From contig JBGAWA010000003.1 in NCBI GenBank assembly GCA_044227805.1, positions 1 through 64,000 on the forward strand: DNA of 64,000 bases, written 5' to 3'. How positions within the stretch are numbered: position 1 is the stretch's first letter; every line of letters starts with the position of its first letter. This DNA is from JACCZZ01 sp044227805 (lineage in GTDB: Bacteria; Bacteroidota; Bacteroidia; Chitinophagales; UBA10324). A program made the position numbers and the translations under genes. The notes under the pieces were generated by a model that saw only the letters and a program-made list of their open reading frames with translations, was not told the DNA's origin and searched no databases. This document shows positions 37,689-46,460 of this stretch, piece after piece.

Positions 37689-39986
37689 TCAATTCACCAT
37701 CAGTAACTTGGCGACACAGGTAACAGATCCATCTTCATTGGAGGCCATAACGAGGTACACACCTGTTTTGGCACGCTGGCCATTGTAATCGTTTCCATCC
37801 CAGATCACTTGTCCTCCCAGTGCATTGGTCCGGTAGATGAGGTTGCCTTCAGCATCGGTTATTTTCACTTCCGCATTATTCACCACGTGGCTGATGGCAA
37901 TCGGACCTGTATAGTTTTCGCGCACAGGATTGGGAAACACAACAGGTTCACAACTATTTACTGAGCCGGCAGTGGCATCACTCCGGTAAACCATGATGCC
38001 TTTTTCAGTGCCGATATACACTTCGCCGGTGGTATTGTCAATATCAAGCGCTGTTATATAGTCAGAAAGCAGCGGGCTGTTTTCCGTCGTGAAATGAAGA
38101 ATCTCCTGCGTGCCATCTTCCGAAAAGAGCCACACCCCATTGTCGGTGGCAAACCATTTCCGGTTGGCACCATCCACCGCAATCTTTTTCACGTTTTCAG
38201 TGCCTAATAAATAACCGTTGTATCCATCAGCAGCTGTAATTACAATCTGTTGTGCATCGCAGGGGAACTCGGAGAAGATATCGCCCGGGCAATAATAAAC
38301 GGTGACACCCTGATCAGTGCCCACCCAGATATTTCCATCTTTATCTGTAGCCAGGCAGTTAACATTTTGAGAAGGCAGGTTACCCTGTCCGGGACCGGTG
38401 ATCAGTTTGCGGTACTGATCATCCGACTTGTTTTCCAGGTCGCTGCCATAGTTGAAGACCATGATGCCTTGCCTGGGAAGAACAAACCATGCCTGATCGT
38501 ACTGATCAAAAGTCAATTGCAAAACCCATTGCTGATCGATGGGGAAGGTGGGCTCAAAACTCAACCACTGATCATTTGCGGTCTTTACGCAGATAGGACT
38601 CAGTGAACCAAAGTTCGCGGCCCATAAGTTTCCAAAGCGGTCAAAAGCGATGTCGGTGACCTTCACCCTTGCGATGTCACCATTGGCTCCGGTGAGCGAG
38701 CTGTTCTCCGACGTGAATTGATTGACGATTCCCAATGCGTCATCATATTCAAACATGCCCAGCCATAAGCTGCCAAAGTATGCATGATTGTTGGCTGCGT
38801 TCACCGTCACGCACACTATGTCAAAGGAATCTTTCAGTATCGGCGTATTATTGACATCATAGGATGACCATTCATCGTCTATACGGACAAAAAAGCCGCT
38901 GCGGTTATAGACAAATCCATACGATGCATTGTAGCCCCCCGGTGCAACATAGAGATTGTTCGTACTGCTGTTTACGGCAAGATCAAACACGCTGGAAGTA
39001 CTGGGCCCATTCGGATACAGTACTTCGGTATAACCATTTGAAACTTTTTTCAGCCCTTCATAAAGATCAGCGATCCACAAAGCATCTCCATCTTCAATGG
39101 CCTGATAGGGTTGACCGCTGTACATCGAATCCAGGACCCCGGAAGTATTCATCGTCATCACCCGTGTACCGGACGTACCGATTTGCGACATCACCAGTTT
39201 TGTTTTGCCAGGTTCCATCTTGCGCACCGGATATCCCTGCCGGATAAGGCTGACGGACCAGGTATCATCTTGTTGTTTAAATAAGGTGTCACCTTTTGCT
39301 GCGTAAACCGATCCGTTGAAATAGGCAATGTCAGCATAGTTTCCCCCCGCCAGGCCATCATCAGTTGTGAAGGTGTACCAGCTTCTGAAATCAACCAAGG
39401 TCGGATCATTCAGTTGCCCGCGAAGGATGCCGGCGGTTGTGGCAGCATACAAGTAGGTACCATCGCAAGTGAGGTCATTGACCTGCAGGTTGGCCCCATT
39501 CACGCCAATGTAATAGGTATCTTTGATTTCGTATTTTATTACGTCAAGCACTACAATCCCAAAACCACAACACAGATAGGCATAATCGCCGTAGAGGTAA
39601 ACACCATAAATGGATTTGTCTCCAACAATACTTTTGCGCTTGATATCTGAAATGTTATATACTTCTCCGTCTTTGATTATATCAATATTGCTGTTGAGGT
39701 AGCAGATGAGCAATTGATTATGCGGTTTATCATACATCACAAGATTCGACTGAATATCGGAAAGACCGCTAACCGTTGTGAGTGCTTCCATGGCATTGTC
39801 GCTTTTATCAACGGCATATACGGTAAGCTCCGTGGCGCAATAGATCTTGTTTTCAGAAGCAGTCACACCAATCGCATTTCGGTACGGCAACTCTGTCTGC
39901 CATTGACCTAACGCCAGTGGCTGAGCAGAGGAAAGGTGACAAAAGCCGGAAGCAAACAGGACAAATGGCAGTAAGAAATTTCTCAT
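37689..39986 (-). CDS. porZ: Type IX secretion system protein PorZ
   Basis: Surface component of the T9SS attachment machinery, linked in Porphyromonas to lipopolysaccharide anchoring of cargo. 765 residues: signal peptide (MRNFLLPFVLFASGFCHLSSAQ), PorZ-type N-terminal propeller opening with LGQWQTELPYRNAIGVT, a second propeller with repeats such as DRFGNLWAA and DKDGNIWVGTDQGV, and a T9SS sorting domain at the end (VFPNPVRENYTGPIAI ... GVYLVMASNEDG). This matches the known two-propeller plus CTD layout. It supports an active T9SS, consistent with the many cargo genes in the window. Confidence 0.9.
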   Translation of the reverse strand: MRNFLLPFVLFASGFCHLSSAQPLALGQWQTELPYRNAIGVTASENKIYCATELTVYAVDKSDNAMEALTTVSGLSDIQSNLVMYDKPHNQLLICYLNSNIDIIKDGEVYNISDIKRKSIVGDKSIYGVYLYGDYAYLCCGFGIVVLDVIKYEIKDTYYIGVNGANLQVNDLTCDGTYLYAATTAGILRGQLNDPTLVDFRSWYTFTTDDGLAGGNYADIAYFNGSVYAAKGDTLFKQQDDTWSVSLIRQGYPVRKMEPGKTKLVMSQIGTSGTRVMTMNTSGVLDSMYSGQPYQAIEDGDALWIADLYEGLKKVSNGYTEVLYPNGPSTSSVFDLAVNSSTNNLYVAPGGYNASYGFVYNRSGFFVRIDDEWSSYDVNNTPILKDSFDIVCVTVNAANNHAYFGSLWLGMFEYDDALGIVNQFTSENSSLTGANGDIARVKVTDIAFDRFGNLWAANFGSLSPICVKTANDQWLSFEPTFPIDQQWVLQLTFDQYDQAWFVLPRQGIMVFNYGSDLENKSDDQYRKLITGPGQGNLPSQNVNCLATDKDGNIWVGTDQGVTVYYCPGDIFSEFPCDAQQIVITAADGYNGYLLGTENVKKIAVDGANRKWFATDNGVWLFSEDGTQEILHFTTENSPLLSDYITALDIDNTTGEVYIGTEKGIMVYRSDATAGSVNSCEPVVFPNPVRENYTGPIAISHVVNNAEVKITDAEGNLIYRTNALGGQVIWDGNDYNGQRAKTGVYLVMASNEDGSVTCVAKLLMVN

Positions 39987-40426
39987 GGTCGGTTAGCGAA
40001 AATAGAAAGAAATGATCAGAGGGAGTGAACGTGGTGTGCCCTGCTTTATTACATCTCCCTGCATTTTGCCAATCTGTATTGCCGCACATCGGTATTTTTC
40101 AATTCAAAATACCGGATAAATCCACCCCTCTTTCGTATCGTCAATACACCCTCATTCAGAAAATTCAAGCAAAGCATACTTGAATGAAAGCACGGTGGAA
40201 AGAAGAGCGCCATTACCGATGGCAGTAATGAAGGGCACGCAATTTTGAATGGTTTCTGCGCTTGTCAGTGGCACATGCATCCCGACCTTCTTTTTGTAAC
40301 TTCGCCCACTTTTTATCTTACATATTGATGTCGTGATGATGACATGGAACAAAAGATAACAAAGCGGGACATCATAGAGCTTGACTGTTCCGGCAACAAA
40401 AGACCGAATGCATAAATGATTTGCAT
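39987..40426. other. Divergent promoter region between porZ and ileS
   Basis: 440 bp without a convincing gene. Near matches to the -7 box lie on the minus strand at 39997-40004 (TATTTTCG, 11 bp before porZ) and on the plus strand at 40297-40304 (TAACTTCG, 123 bp before ileS). Neither has a TTG at the right distance. A 42-codon minus-strand frame (40152-40280) is protein-like in places but unsupported. Confidence 0.4.
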
Positions 40427-43400
40427 ATGACCAATAGCTATCCCGAGTATAAATCACTCGACCTTGCCGGCATCGATAAAGAGATACATCAGTTCTGGAA
40501 GGAAGAGCAGATTTTTGAAAAAAGCGTCTCGTCCCGTAAAGGAAAGACACCGTACATTTTTTATGACGGGCCTCCTTCGGCCAATGGTCGTCCAGGCATC
40601 CACCACGTGATCTCCCGTACGATAAAGGATCTGTTTTGCCGCTATAAGACGCTGAAGGGCTTTGAAGTGAAGCGCAAAGCCGGATGGGATACACACGGAT
40701 TGCCGGTTGAATTGGCGGTGGAGAAATTGCTGGGAATTCGTAAAGATGATATCGGTAAAAAAATATCCGTTGAAGAATACAACCGGATCTGTAAGGAGGA
40801 AGTGCTGAAGTATAAAGATGTGTGGGAAGACCTTACCAGGAAAATGGGTTATTGGCTTGATCTTGATCATCCCTATATCACCTTTGAAACAGATTATATT
40901 GAAACACTGTGGTGGCTGTTGAAACAGTTTCACACAAAAGGGTATCTGTATGAAGGATATTCGATTCAGCCGTATTCACCGGCCGCCGGAACGGGACTCA
41001 GCAGTCATGAACTGAATCAGCCGGGAACCTATAAGCCTTTGCGCGATACATCCGTTGTCGCACAGTTCAAAATAGATCCCCACTCACTGGCAAAAAGCGC
41101 TTTGGCACAATTTGTTGCTGAGGGTAGTCCGTGCTATTTTCTCGCATGGACCACCACGCCGTGGACGTTACCATCCAATTGCGCGCTGGCAATAGGTGAA
41201 AAAATCACCTATTCACTGATCAGGACGTTTAATCCTTACACTTACCAGGAAGTTATTCTCATACTGGCAAAAGAGCTGATCGGTAAATATTTTCCTGAAA
41301 AAAATGCCTCTCTGCATTGGGAAGACTATAAACCGGGCAATAAGGATATCCCCTTTGCGATCCTTGGCGATATAAAAGGAAAGCAACTGGAAGGGATCAT
41401 CTATGAGCAGCTCATGCCTTATGTGCAACCTGCCGGCGATGCTTTTAAGGTGATTGCGGGTGACTTTGTCACGATCGAAGACGGGACCGGTATCGTGCAT
41501 ATTGCACCCAGCTTTGGTGCGGATGATTTTCGAGTCGCTAAAAAATATGGTATTGGTGCACTGACGCTGGTGGATAAACGCGGTAGGTTTGTTCCGGAAG
41601 TAACAGACTTTGCCAATGAATTTGTGAAGGAGCAATATCTCACCGATGAAGAGAAAGCCGCGGAAACAAAGAAGCAGGGACGCGATAAATATCTTTCCGT
41701 GGATGAAAGAATCGCCATCAAGTTAAAGCAGGAAAACAAGGCTTTTAAAGTCGAAAAATTCGAACACAGTTACCCGCATTGCTGGCGCACCGACAAGCCC
41801 ATTCTTTATTATCCGCTCGATTCCTGGTTCATCAGGACAACTGCCGCCCGTGACAGGCTGATTGAACTCAATAAATCCATCAACTGGAAACCGGATTCAA
41901 CCGGCACCGGCCGTTTTGGCAACTGGCTGGAGAATTTGCAGGACTGGAACTTATCGCGTTCAAGGTTTTGGGGTACTCCGCTGCCGGTCTGGATCACCGA
42001 TGACCGTTCCGAAGAATGCTGCATCGGCTCCATTGAAGAACTCACCTTAGAGTTTGAGAAGGCAAAAGCCGCCGGGTTCAATCAAACATTATCGCCTGAA
42101 ATCAAAGATGGCAAACTGTATATTGATTTACATAAGCCCTTTGTGGACGAAATCGTGCTGCTTTCGCCTTCCGGCAAACCGATGAAACGGGTACCTGACC
42201 TGATTGATGTATGGTTCGACTCAGGAGCCATGCCGTATGCACAATTGCACTACCCATTTGAAAACAAGGACTCGCTTTACGAAAATTTTCCTGCCGACTA
42301 CATTGCAGAAGGCGTTGATCAGACAAGAGGCTGGTTTTTCACCCTGCATGTGATTGCAGTTATGCTCTTTGATTCCGTGGCATTTAAAAACGTGATTGCC
42401 AATGGACTGGTACTCGATAAATTCGGCAATAAGATGTCGAAGAGGCTGGGCAATATCGTGGAACCATTTGAAACACTGAAACAGTTTGGCGCAGATGCCA
42501 CGCGCTGGTACCTCATCAGCAATGCGCAACCCTGGGACAACCTGAAGTTTGACAGCAATGGAATTGACGAAGTGCGCAGAAAGCTTTTTGGAACACTCTA
42601 TAATACCTATGCATTCTTTGCCCTATACGCCAATATTGATGGATTTACCTACCGTGAAAAAGAAGTTCCGGTGGCTCAACGGCCGGAGATCGATCGTTGG
42701 ATCCTTTCCTTGCTGAACTCGCTGGTGAAGGAGGCGGCCTCCGCTTATGAAGATTATGAACCAACAAAAGCGGCAAGGGCTATTCAGATATTTGTAGATG
42801 AGCACCTCAGCAACTGGTATGTAAGGCTTTGCCGGCGCCGTTTCTGGAAAGGTGACTATGAGGAAGATAAGATAGCGGCCTATCAGACACTCTATACCTG
42901 TTTGGAAACGCTTACACAACTCATGTCGCCCATATCACCCTTTTTTACTGATTGGCTGTTCAGGAACCTCAACGGCGTTACAGGCAGAAGACAAGAACCT
43001 TCTGTTCATCTCACCGCTTTTCCGGAGTTCCATAGTAGCCTGGTTGACAAACAGTTGGAAGAGCGTATGCAACTCGCGCAGGATATCTCCTCTCTTGTGC
43101 TTTCACTCCGAAAAAAGGTGAATATCAAGGTGCGTCAGCCCCTAAGCCGAATCATGGTTCCTTATTCCGGAGATGCATTCAGGGTGCAGTTGCTCAAGGT
43201 AAGAGAACTGATACTGTCGGAAGTGAATGTCAAGGAACTTGACTTCGTTACCGATACCTCAGGACTCGTAACCAAAAAAGTGAAACCCAATTTTAAGTTG
43301 CTTGGAGCCCGGCTTGGAAAGAGGATGAAAGCCGTGAGCGAACAATTGCTGACACTCCATCAGGATCAGATTCAGATGCTTGAGCTGGAAGGGTTTGTTG

Positions 43401-43795
43401 AATTAATACTTGATAATGAAGCTGTTGTGGTTAATCTTTCGGAATTGGAGGTGATTTCCGAAGACATTCCGGGCTGGCAGGTGGCCAATCAGGGCGACCT
43501 GACGGTAGCACTGGATGTAACCATCACCCCCACGTTGCAGGAAGAAGGCCATGCCCGTGAACTCGTTAACAGGATCCAGAAATTGAGAAAAGATATGGGG
43601 CTGAACGTCACCGATCGCATTGCCGTTTTTATCGGGCAAAGTGAGGCAATAAATTCAGCGGTAATGAATTTTAAAAACTATATTTGCGCCGAAATTTTAG
43701 CCGATACCTTAGAATTAGTTGATTCACTGACAGATGCAACATCTGTTGAGGTGAATGATTTTCAGGTGAAGGTAATTGTCAAACAAAAAAAGTGA
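40427..43795 (+). CDS. ileS: Isoleucyl-tRNA synthetase
   Basis: Charges tRNA-Ile; class I synthetase, 1122 residues. The ATG at 40427 is preferred over a TTG two codons earlier. HIGH motif in GPPSANGRPGIHH (about residues 49-61), the CP1 editing region (AWTTTPWTLPSNCALA, GTGIVHIAPSFGADD), KMSKR at about 669-673 (FGNKMSKRLGN), then the anticodon-binding domain and a long C-terminal region. The length without zinc-finger motifs fits the eukaryote-like IleRS type common in Bacteroidota. It heads a plus-strand run with the DksA-like and lspA genes. Confidence 0.97.
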   Translation: MTNSYPEYKSLDLAGIDKEIHQFWKEEQIFEKSVSSRKGKTPYIFYDGPPSANGRPGIHHVISRTIKDLFCRYKTLKGFEVKRKAGWDTHGLPVELAVEKLLGIRKDDIGKKISVEEYNRICKEEVLKYKDVWEDLTRKMGYWLDLDHPYITFETDYIETLWWLLKQFHTKGYLYEGYSIQPYSPAAGTGLSSHELNQPGTYKPLRDTSVVAQFKIDPHSLAKSALAQFVAEGSPCYFLAWTTTPWTLPSNCALAIGEKITYSLIRTFNPYTYQEVILILAKELIGKYFPEKNASLHWEDYKPGNKDIPFAILGDIKGKQLEGIIYEQLMPYVQPAGDAFKVIAGDFVTIEDGTGIVHIAPSFGADDFRVAKKYGIGALTLVDKRGRFVPEVTDFANEFVKEQYLTDEEKAAETKKQGRDKYLSVDERIAIKLKQENKAFKVEKFEHSYPHCWRTDKPILYYPLDSWFIRTTAARDRLIELNKSINWKPDSTGTGRFGNWLENLQDWNLSRSRFWGTPLPVWITDDRSEECCIGSIEELTLEFEKAKAAGFNQTLSPEIKDGKLYIDLHKPFVDEIVLLSPSGKPMKRVPDLIDVWFDSGAMPYAQLHYPFENKDSLYENFPADYIAEGVDQTRGWFFTLHVIAVMLFDSVAFKNVIANGLVLDKFGNKMSKRLGNIVEPFETLKQFGADATRWYLISNAQPWDNLKFDSNGIDEVRRKLFGTLYNTYAFFALYANIDGFTYREKEVPVAQRPEIDRWILSLLNSLVKEAASAYEDYEPTKAARAIQIFVDEHLSNWYVRLCRRRFWKGDYEEDKIAAYQTLYTCLETLTQLMSPISPFFTDWLFRNLNGVTGRRQEPSVHLTAFPEFHSSLVDKQLEERMQLAQDISSLVLSLRKKVNIKVRQPLSRIMVPYSGDAFRVQLLKVRELILSEVNVKELDFVTDTSGLVTKKVKPNFKLLGARLGKRMKAVSEQLLTLHQDQIQMLELEGFVELILDNEAVVVNLSELEVISEDIPGWQVANQGDLTVALDVTITPTLQEEGHARELVNRIQKLRKDMGLNVTDRIAVFIGQSEAINSAVMNFKNYICAEILADTLELVDSLTDATSVEVNDFQVKVIVKQKK

Positions 43796-43803
43796 ACGTG
43801 AAC

Positions 43804-44553
43804 ATGGCAAAGAGCAAAAAAAAGGTTGCCAACAAGCCCTTGAAGAAGTCAGCCGCTCCTAAGAAGAAACCTGTTGCTAAAAAGGTGGTGAAGCAAGCAT
43901 CAAAAAAAGCTAAACCGGCTCCGAAAAAGCAAGCAAAGCCGGTTGCAAAAAAGGCAAAGGCTGTTGTAAAACATGTTTCTAAACCTGTTCACAAAGCAAC
44001 TGCAAAGTCATCGAAGAAGAAGGTGGTGAAAGCAGTTATTGTAAAGAAGCCGGCGAAAGCCGAGGCGAAGCCTCTTATAAAACCAACGGCTAAAATAACT
44101 CCACAGGTTCGTGGCAAAGAAGTGGTAAAACCGATTGTGAGAAAATCTATTCAGCCTGCAAAGAAAAAGGAGTTGGAATTGAGAACACGCTATAGTGATG
44201 ATGAATTGGCAGAGTTCAAGGTGCTGATCCAGGATAAACTGGAAGCTGCAAAAAAGGAATTGAAATACCTGCAGGACCAGATCAACCGCAAGGATGACAA
44301 TGGTACTGATGACACGGAAAATAAGTTTGCTTCCTCGGATGACGGATCCAGCAGCATGGAACGGGAATATCTCAATCAGATGGCAGCGCGTCAGATCATG
44401 TATTTAGATCATCTTGATAAAGCCCTGGTACGCATCCAAAACAAGACATATGGCATTTGCCGCGTAACAGGTAAGCTGATTGAAAAGGAACGCCTCAAAT
44501 CTGTTCCGCACGCCACGCTGAGTATGGAGGCTAAACTGATGCAATCACATTAG
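43804..44553 (+). CDS. TraR/DksA-like protein with histone H1-like basic tail
   Basis: 249 residues. The first 120 are almost entirely Lys, Ala, Pro and Val in AKK/KKP patterns, like a histone H1 tail. The rest is a DksA/TraR fold: a coiled-coil hairpin (FKVLIQDKLEAAKKELKYL, then acidic DDNGTDDTENKF) and the C-terminal YGICRVTGKLI, KERLKSVPHATLS segment. Only one Cys of the usual four-Cys zinc site remains, so zinc binding by the classical motif is lost. A GTG at 43792 overlaps the ileS stop as GTGA and is an alternative start. It may bind RNA polymerase or DNA. Confidence 0.88.
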   Translation: MAKSKKKVANKPLKKSAAPKKKPVAKKVVKQASKKAKPAPKKQAKPVAKKAKAVVKHVSKPVHKATAKSSKKKVVKAVIVKKPAKAEAKPLIKPTAKITPQVRGKEVVKPIVRKSIQPAKKKELELRTRYSDDELAEFKVLIQDKLEAAKKELKYLQDQINRKDDNGTDDTENKFASSDDGSSSMEREYLNQMAARQIMYLDHLDKALVRIQNKTYGICRVTGKLIEKERLKSVPHATLSMEAKLMQSH

Positions 44554-44561
44554 TCGCTCGC

Positions 44562-45215
44562 TTGAAGTACCTGCGCCCCGTTCTTGTTATCCTATCAGTA
44601 TTGATCATCGACCAATCACTGAAGTTTTGGGTGAAGTTGACTTTTGCCTATACAGAGAGTCTTCGCATTACCAGCTGGTTTTACCTCTATTTTATTGAAA
44701 ACGAAGGAATGGCCTTTGGCTGGTCGCTGGGTGGCGAATGGGGGAAGTTGCTGCTAAGCCTCTTCAGGCTTGCTGCTGTCTTCCTGATTGGCTATTACCT
44801 CGTAAGGCTGGTGAAGCACAAGGCGCATCCCGGGTTTATTACTGCTATTTCCTTTATCATGGCAGGCGCAATCGGTAATATCCTTGATTCCGTCTTTTAC
44901 GGAAAGATTTTCTCTTCCAGTACCGTAAAATCTGCGGCGGCCTTGTTTCCTGCAGAAGGTGGTTATGCCGGATGGCTTCATGGCCGCGTGGTCGATATGT
45001 TGTACTTTCCTTTGTATGATGGCTTTATTCCGTCATGGGTTCCTTTTTGGGGTGGCGAATACATTATTTTTTTCAGGCCTATCTTTAATATCGCTGATGC
45101 CTCCATCACCACCGGCGTGCTGTTGATCATCCTGTTTCAAAAGCGTTTTTTTAAACCGAAACAGAAGATGGAAAACAGGGAACCTGCCCATGAACCTGAT
45201 GCCATCCCAAAATAA
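44562..45215 (+). CDS. lspA: Lipoprotein signal peptidase II
   Basis: Removes signal peptides from prolipoproteins at the inner membrane. 217 residues, longer than the roughly 165 of E. coli because of a loop between the catalytic regions (FSSSTVKSAAALFPAEGGYAG), as in other Bacteroidota. Four hydrophobic helices. Catalytic aspartates are in AGAIGNILDSVFYG and IFNIADASITTG. The frame appears to start at TTG 44562; no ATG or GTG is available. It follows the DksA-like gene by eight bases. Confidence 0.93.
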   Translation: MKYLRPVLVILSVLIIDQSLKFWVKLTFAYTESLRITSWFYLYFIENEGMAFGWSLGGEWGKLLLSLFRLAAVFLIGYYLVRLVKHKAHPGFITAISFIMAGAIGNILDSVFYGKIFSSSTVKSAAALFPAEGGYAGWLHGRVVDMLYFPLYDGFIPSWVPFWGGEYIIFFRPIFNIADASITTGVLLIILFQKRFFKPKQKMENREPAHEPDAIPK

Positions 45216-45356
45216 ATCCGGTGTTTTCTGCTGGAAAGTGCTTGCTTAAAAATGAGAAGATATTTGGTTAAGACTAATTTAAAACCTGCATTATTCTGAT
45301 CCGTTTCGCTTGAGGACTAACCAGCATCAGGCAACAGTGGTATAAATCTGATCCCA

Positions 45357-45506
45357 TTAAACCCGCATTTTGCATTTCAAAATGGCAACGGTAATAACCC
45401 CTTGTAGCACCGCTTAGGGTTTATGAAACATTTTATTCACAGGTAATAATGAGCAAACCCTTAGCTGGTCTCATTTTTAGCGAAGAGCGATTTTAGCATT
45501 GAAATA
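45357..45506 (-). repeat. Intergenic palindromic repeat element, decayed copy
   Basis: Starts TTAAACCCGCATTTTGCA, keeps CGCTTAGGGTTTATGAAAC and GAGCAAACCCTTAGCTGGTC as the two arms of the central inverted repeat, and ends in a damaged GCGAAGAGCGATTTTAGC hairpin. It is the same orientation as the copy at 49284-49444, with many substitutions. It lies between lspA and a T9SS cargo gene, just before a tandem promoter. Confidence 0.7.
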
Positions 45507-45554
45507 TCCCTGCTAAAAATACCTTTGCCACTTTTCATAGTAATTGTACCTTTG
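45499..45554 (+). promoter_or_regulatory. Two overlapping Bacteroidota-type promoters
   Basis: Promoter 1: TTG (45499-45501), 18 bp, TACCTTTG (45520-45527). Promoter 2: TTG (45525-45527, the end of the first -7 box), 19 bp, TACCTTTG (45547-45554). Both match TTG-N17-21-TAnnTTTG perfectly and point to the gene starting at 45585. Use of one would block the other. Confidence 0.65.
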
Positions 45555-45584
45555 AAATTCATTCACTTCAATCAACCGCATCCC

Positions 45585-46409
45585 ATGAAAAAAATTTACT
45601 TGCTGATTGTACTCCTCTTTCCTTTCATCATCAGCTATGCGCAACTACCCAAACTTATATTTGGAAATCCTGCGAATGTTTCCATCCTTAACTATAGTCC
45701 TGTCATCACGGTAGTGCAGTATGGTTCCGGCAATGCTTCAAAAGGCTTTGATCTGAATACAGATGGTACAGAAGATATTAAGATAAATATTGAAAGAAAA
45801 TTATCAGCACTATATGAATCCGCGTATGTTACTTTCTCCAATCCTGCAGCCGAAATTGCACTGAATAGTGGAGACAATGTAACCGTTGTGGCCTTTAAGC
45901 CGGGAGATTCCCTGTTTGCGGATCAATATTCATTTGACTTTGATGAATCAGCCTTTGATGGACCTGCCCTATACGTGAAAAACGGAGCCAACAGCTATGG
46001 TCAGTTTTCACTACCGGCATTCCGGTATTTGGCATTTCGTATTACCGCTACCGATACCTTGTATGGCTGGCTCCGGCTCAGCAGAACGGCAGATTTCAAT
46101 ACCGACAGCCTTGCCTACCATGTTGATCAACTCGCTTACCAGGGCGAGTTAACTGATATTTTTCCTGTAGCGGAATTAAAGGATCTTCATATTTATCCAA
46201 CCATCACCGATGATGCCGTGATGGTGGAAGCAAACGATTTTGTAAAATCCGAGGCAAGCATTTACACGTTAAGTGGCAAGTTATTGTATCGTTCCCCGCT
46301 TAAGCCGTCTCAAAACATTCTTCATTTGGCACCTTATCCGGCCGGCATGTACCTGTTGGTAGTATCGTCTGCTTCAGGCAATCAAACGATCAAAGTAGTA
46401 AAACAATAG
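45585..46409 (+). CDS. Secreted T9SS cargo protein of unknown function
   Basis: 274 residues from the ATG at 45585, which opens a signal peptide (MKKIYLLIVLLFPFIISYAQ); a longer frame upstream crosses the promoters and is rejected. The body is a single beta-rich domain (FDLNTDGTEDIKINIERK, YGQFSLPAFRYLAFRITATD, LYGWLRLSRTADF) that looks like a compact jelly-roll or Ca-binding unit, but no family is recognised. The last 75 residues are a type A T9SS sorting domain (LHIYPTITDDAVMVE ... GMYLLVV). Confidence 0.8.
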   Translation: MKKIYLLIVLLFPFIISYAQLPKLIFGNPANVSILNYSPVITVVQYGSGNASKGFDLNTDGTEDIKINIERKLSALYESAYVTFSNPAAEIALNSGDNVTVVAFKPGDSLFADQYSFDFDESAFDGPALYVKNGANSYGQFSLPAFRYLAFRITATDTLYGWLRLSRTADFNTDSLAYHVDQLAYQGELTDIFPVAELKDLHIYPTITDDAVMVEANDFVKSEASIYTLSGKLLYRSPLKPSQNILHLAPYPAGMYLLVVSSASGNQTIKVVKQ

Positions 46410-46460
46410 CTACTGGCCGGTTGGTGAAAATTTGATAGATTCGCTTCCGCCAACACATTT

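Noticed and set aside
40152..40280. 42-codon minus-strand frame (MHVPLTSAETIQNC...) in the porZ-ileS gap
   Set aside because: It reads as protein-like in part but is very short, has no promoter box, and I cannot confirm conservation.
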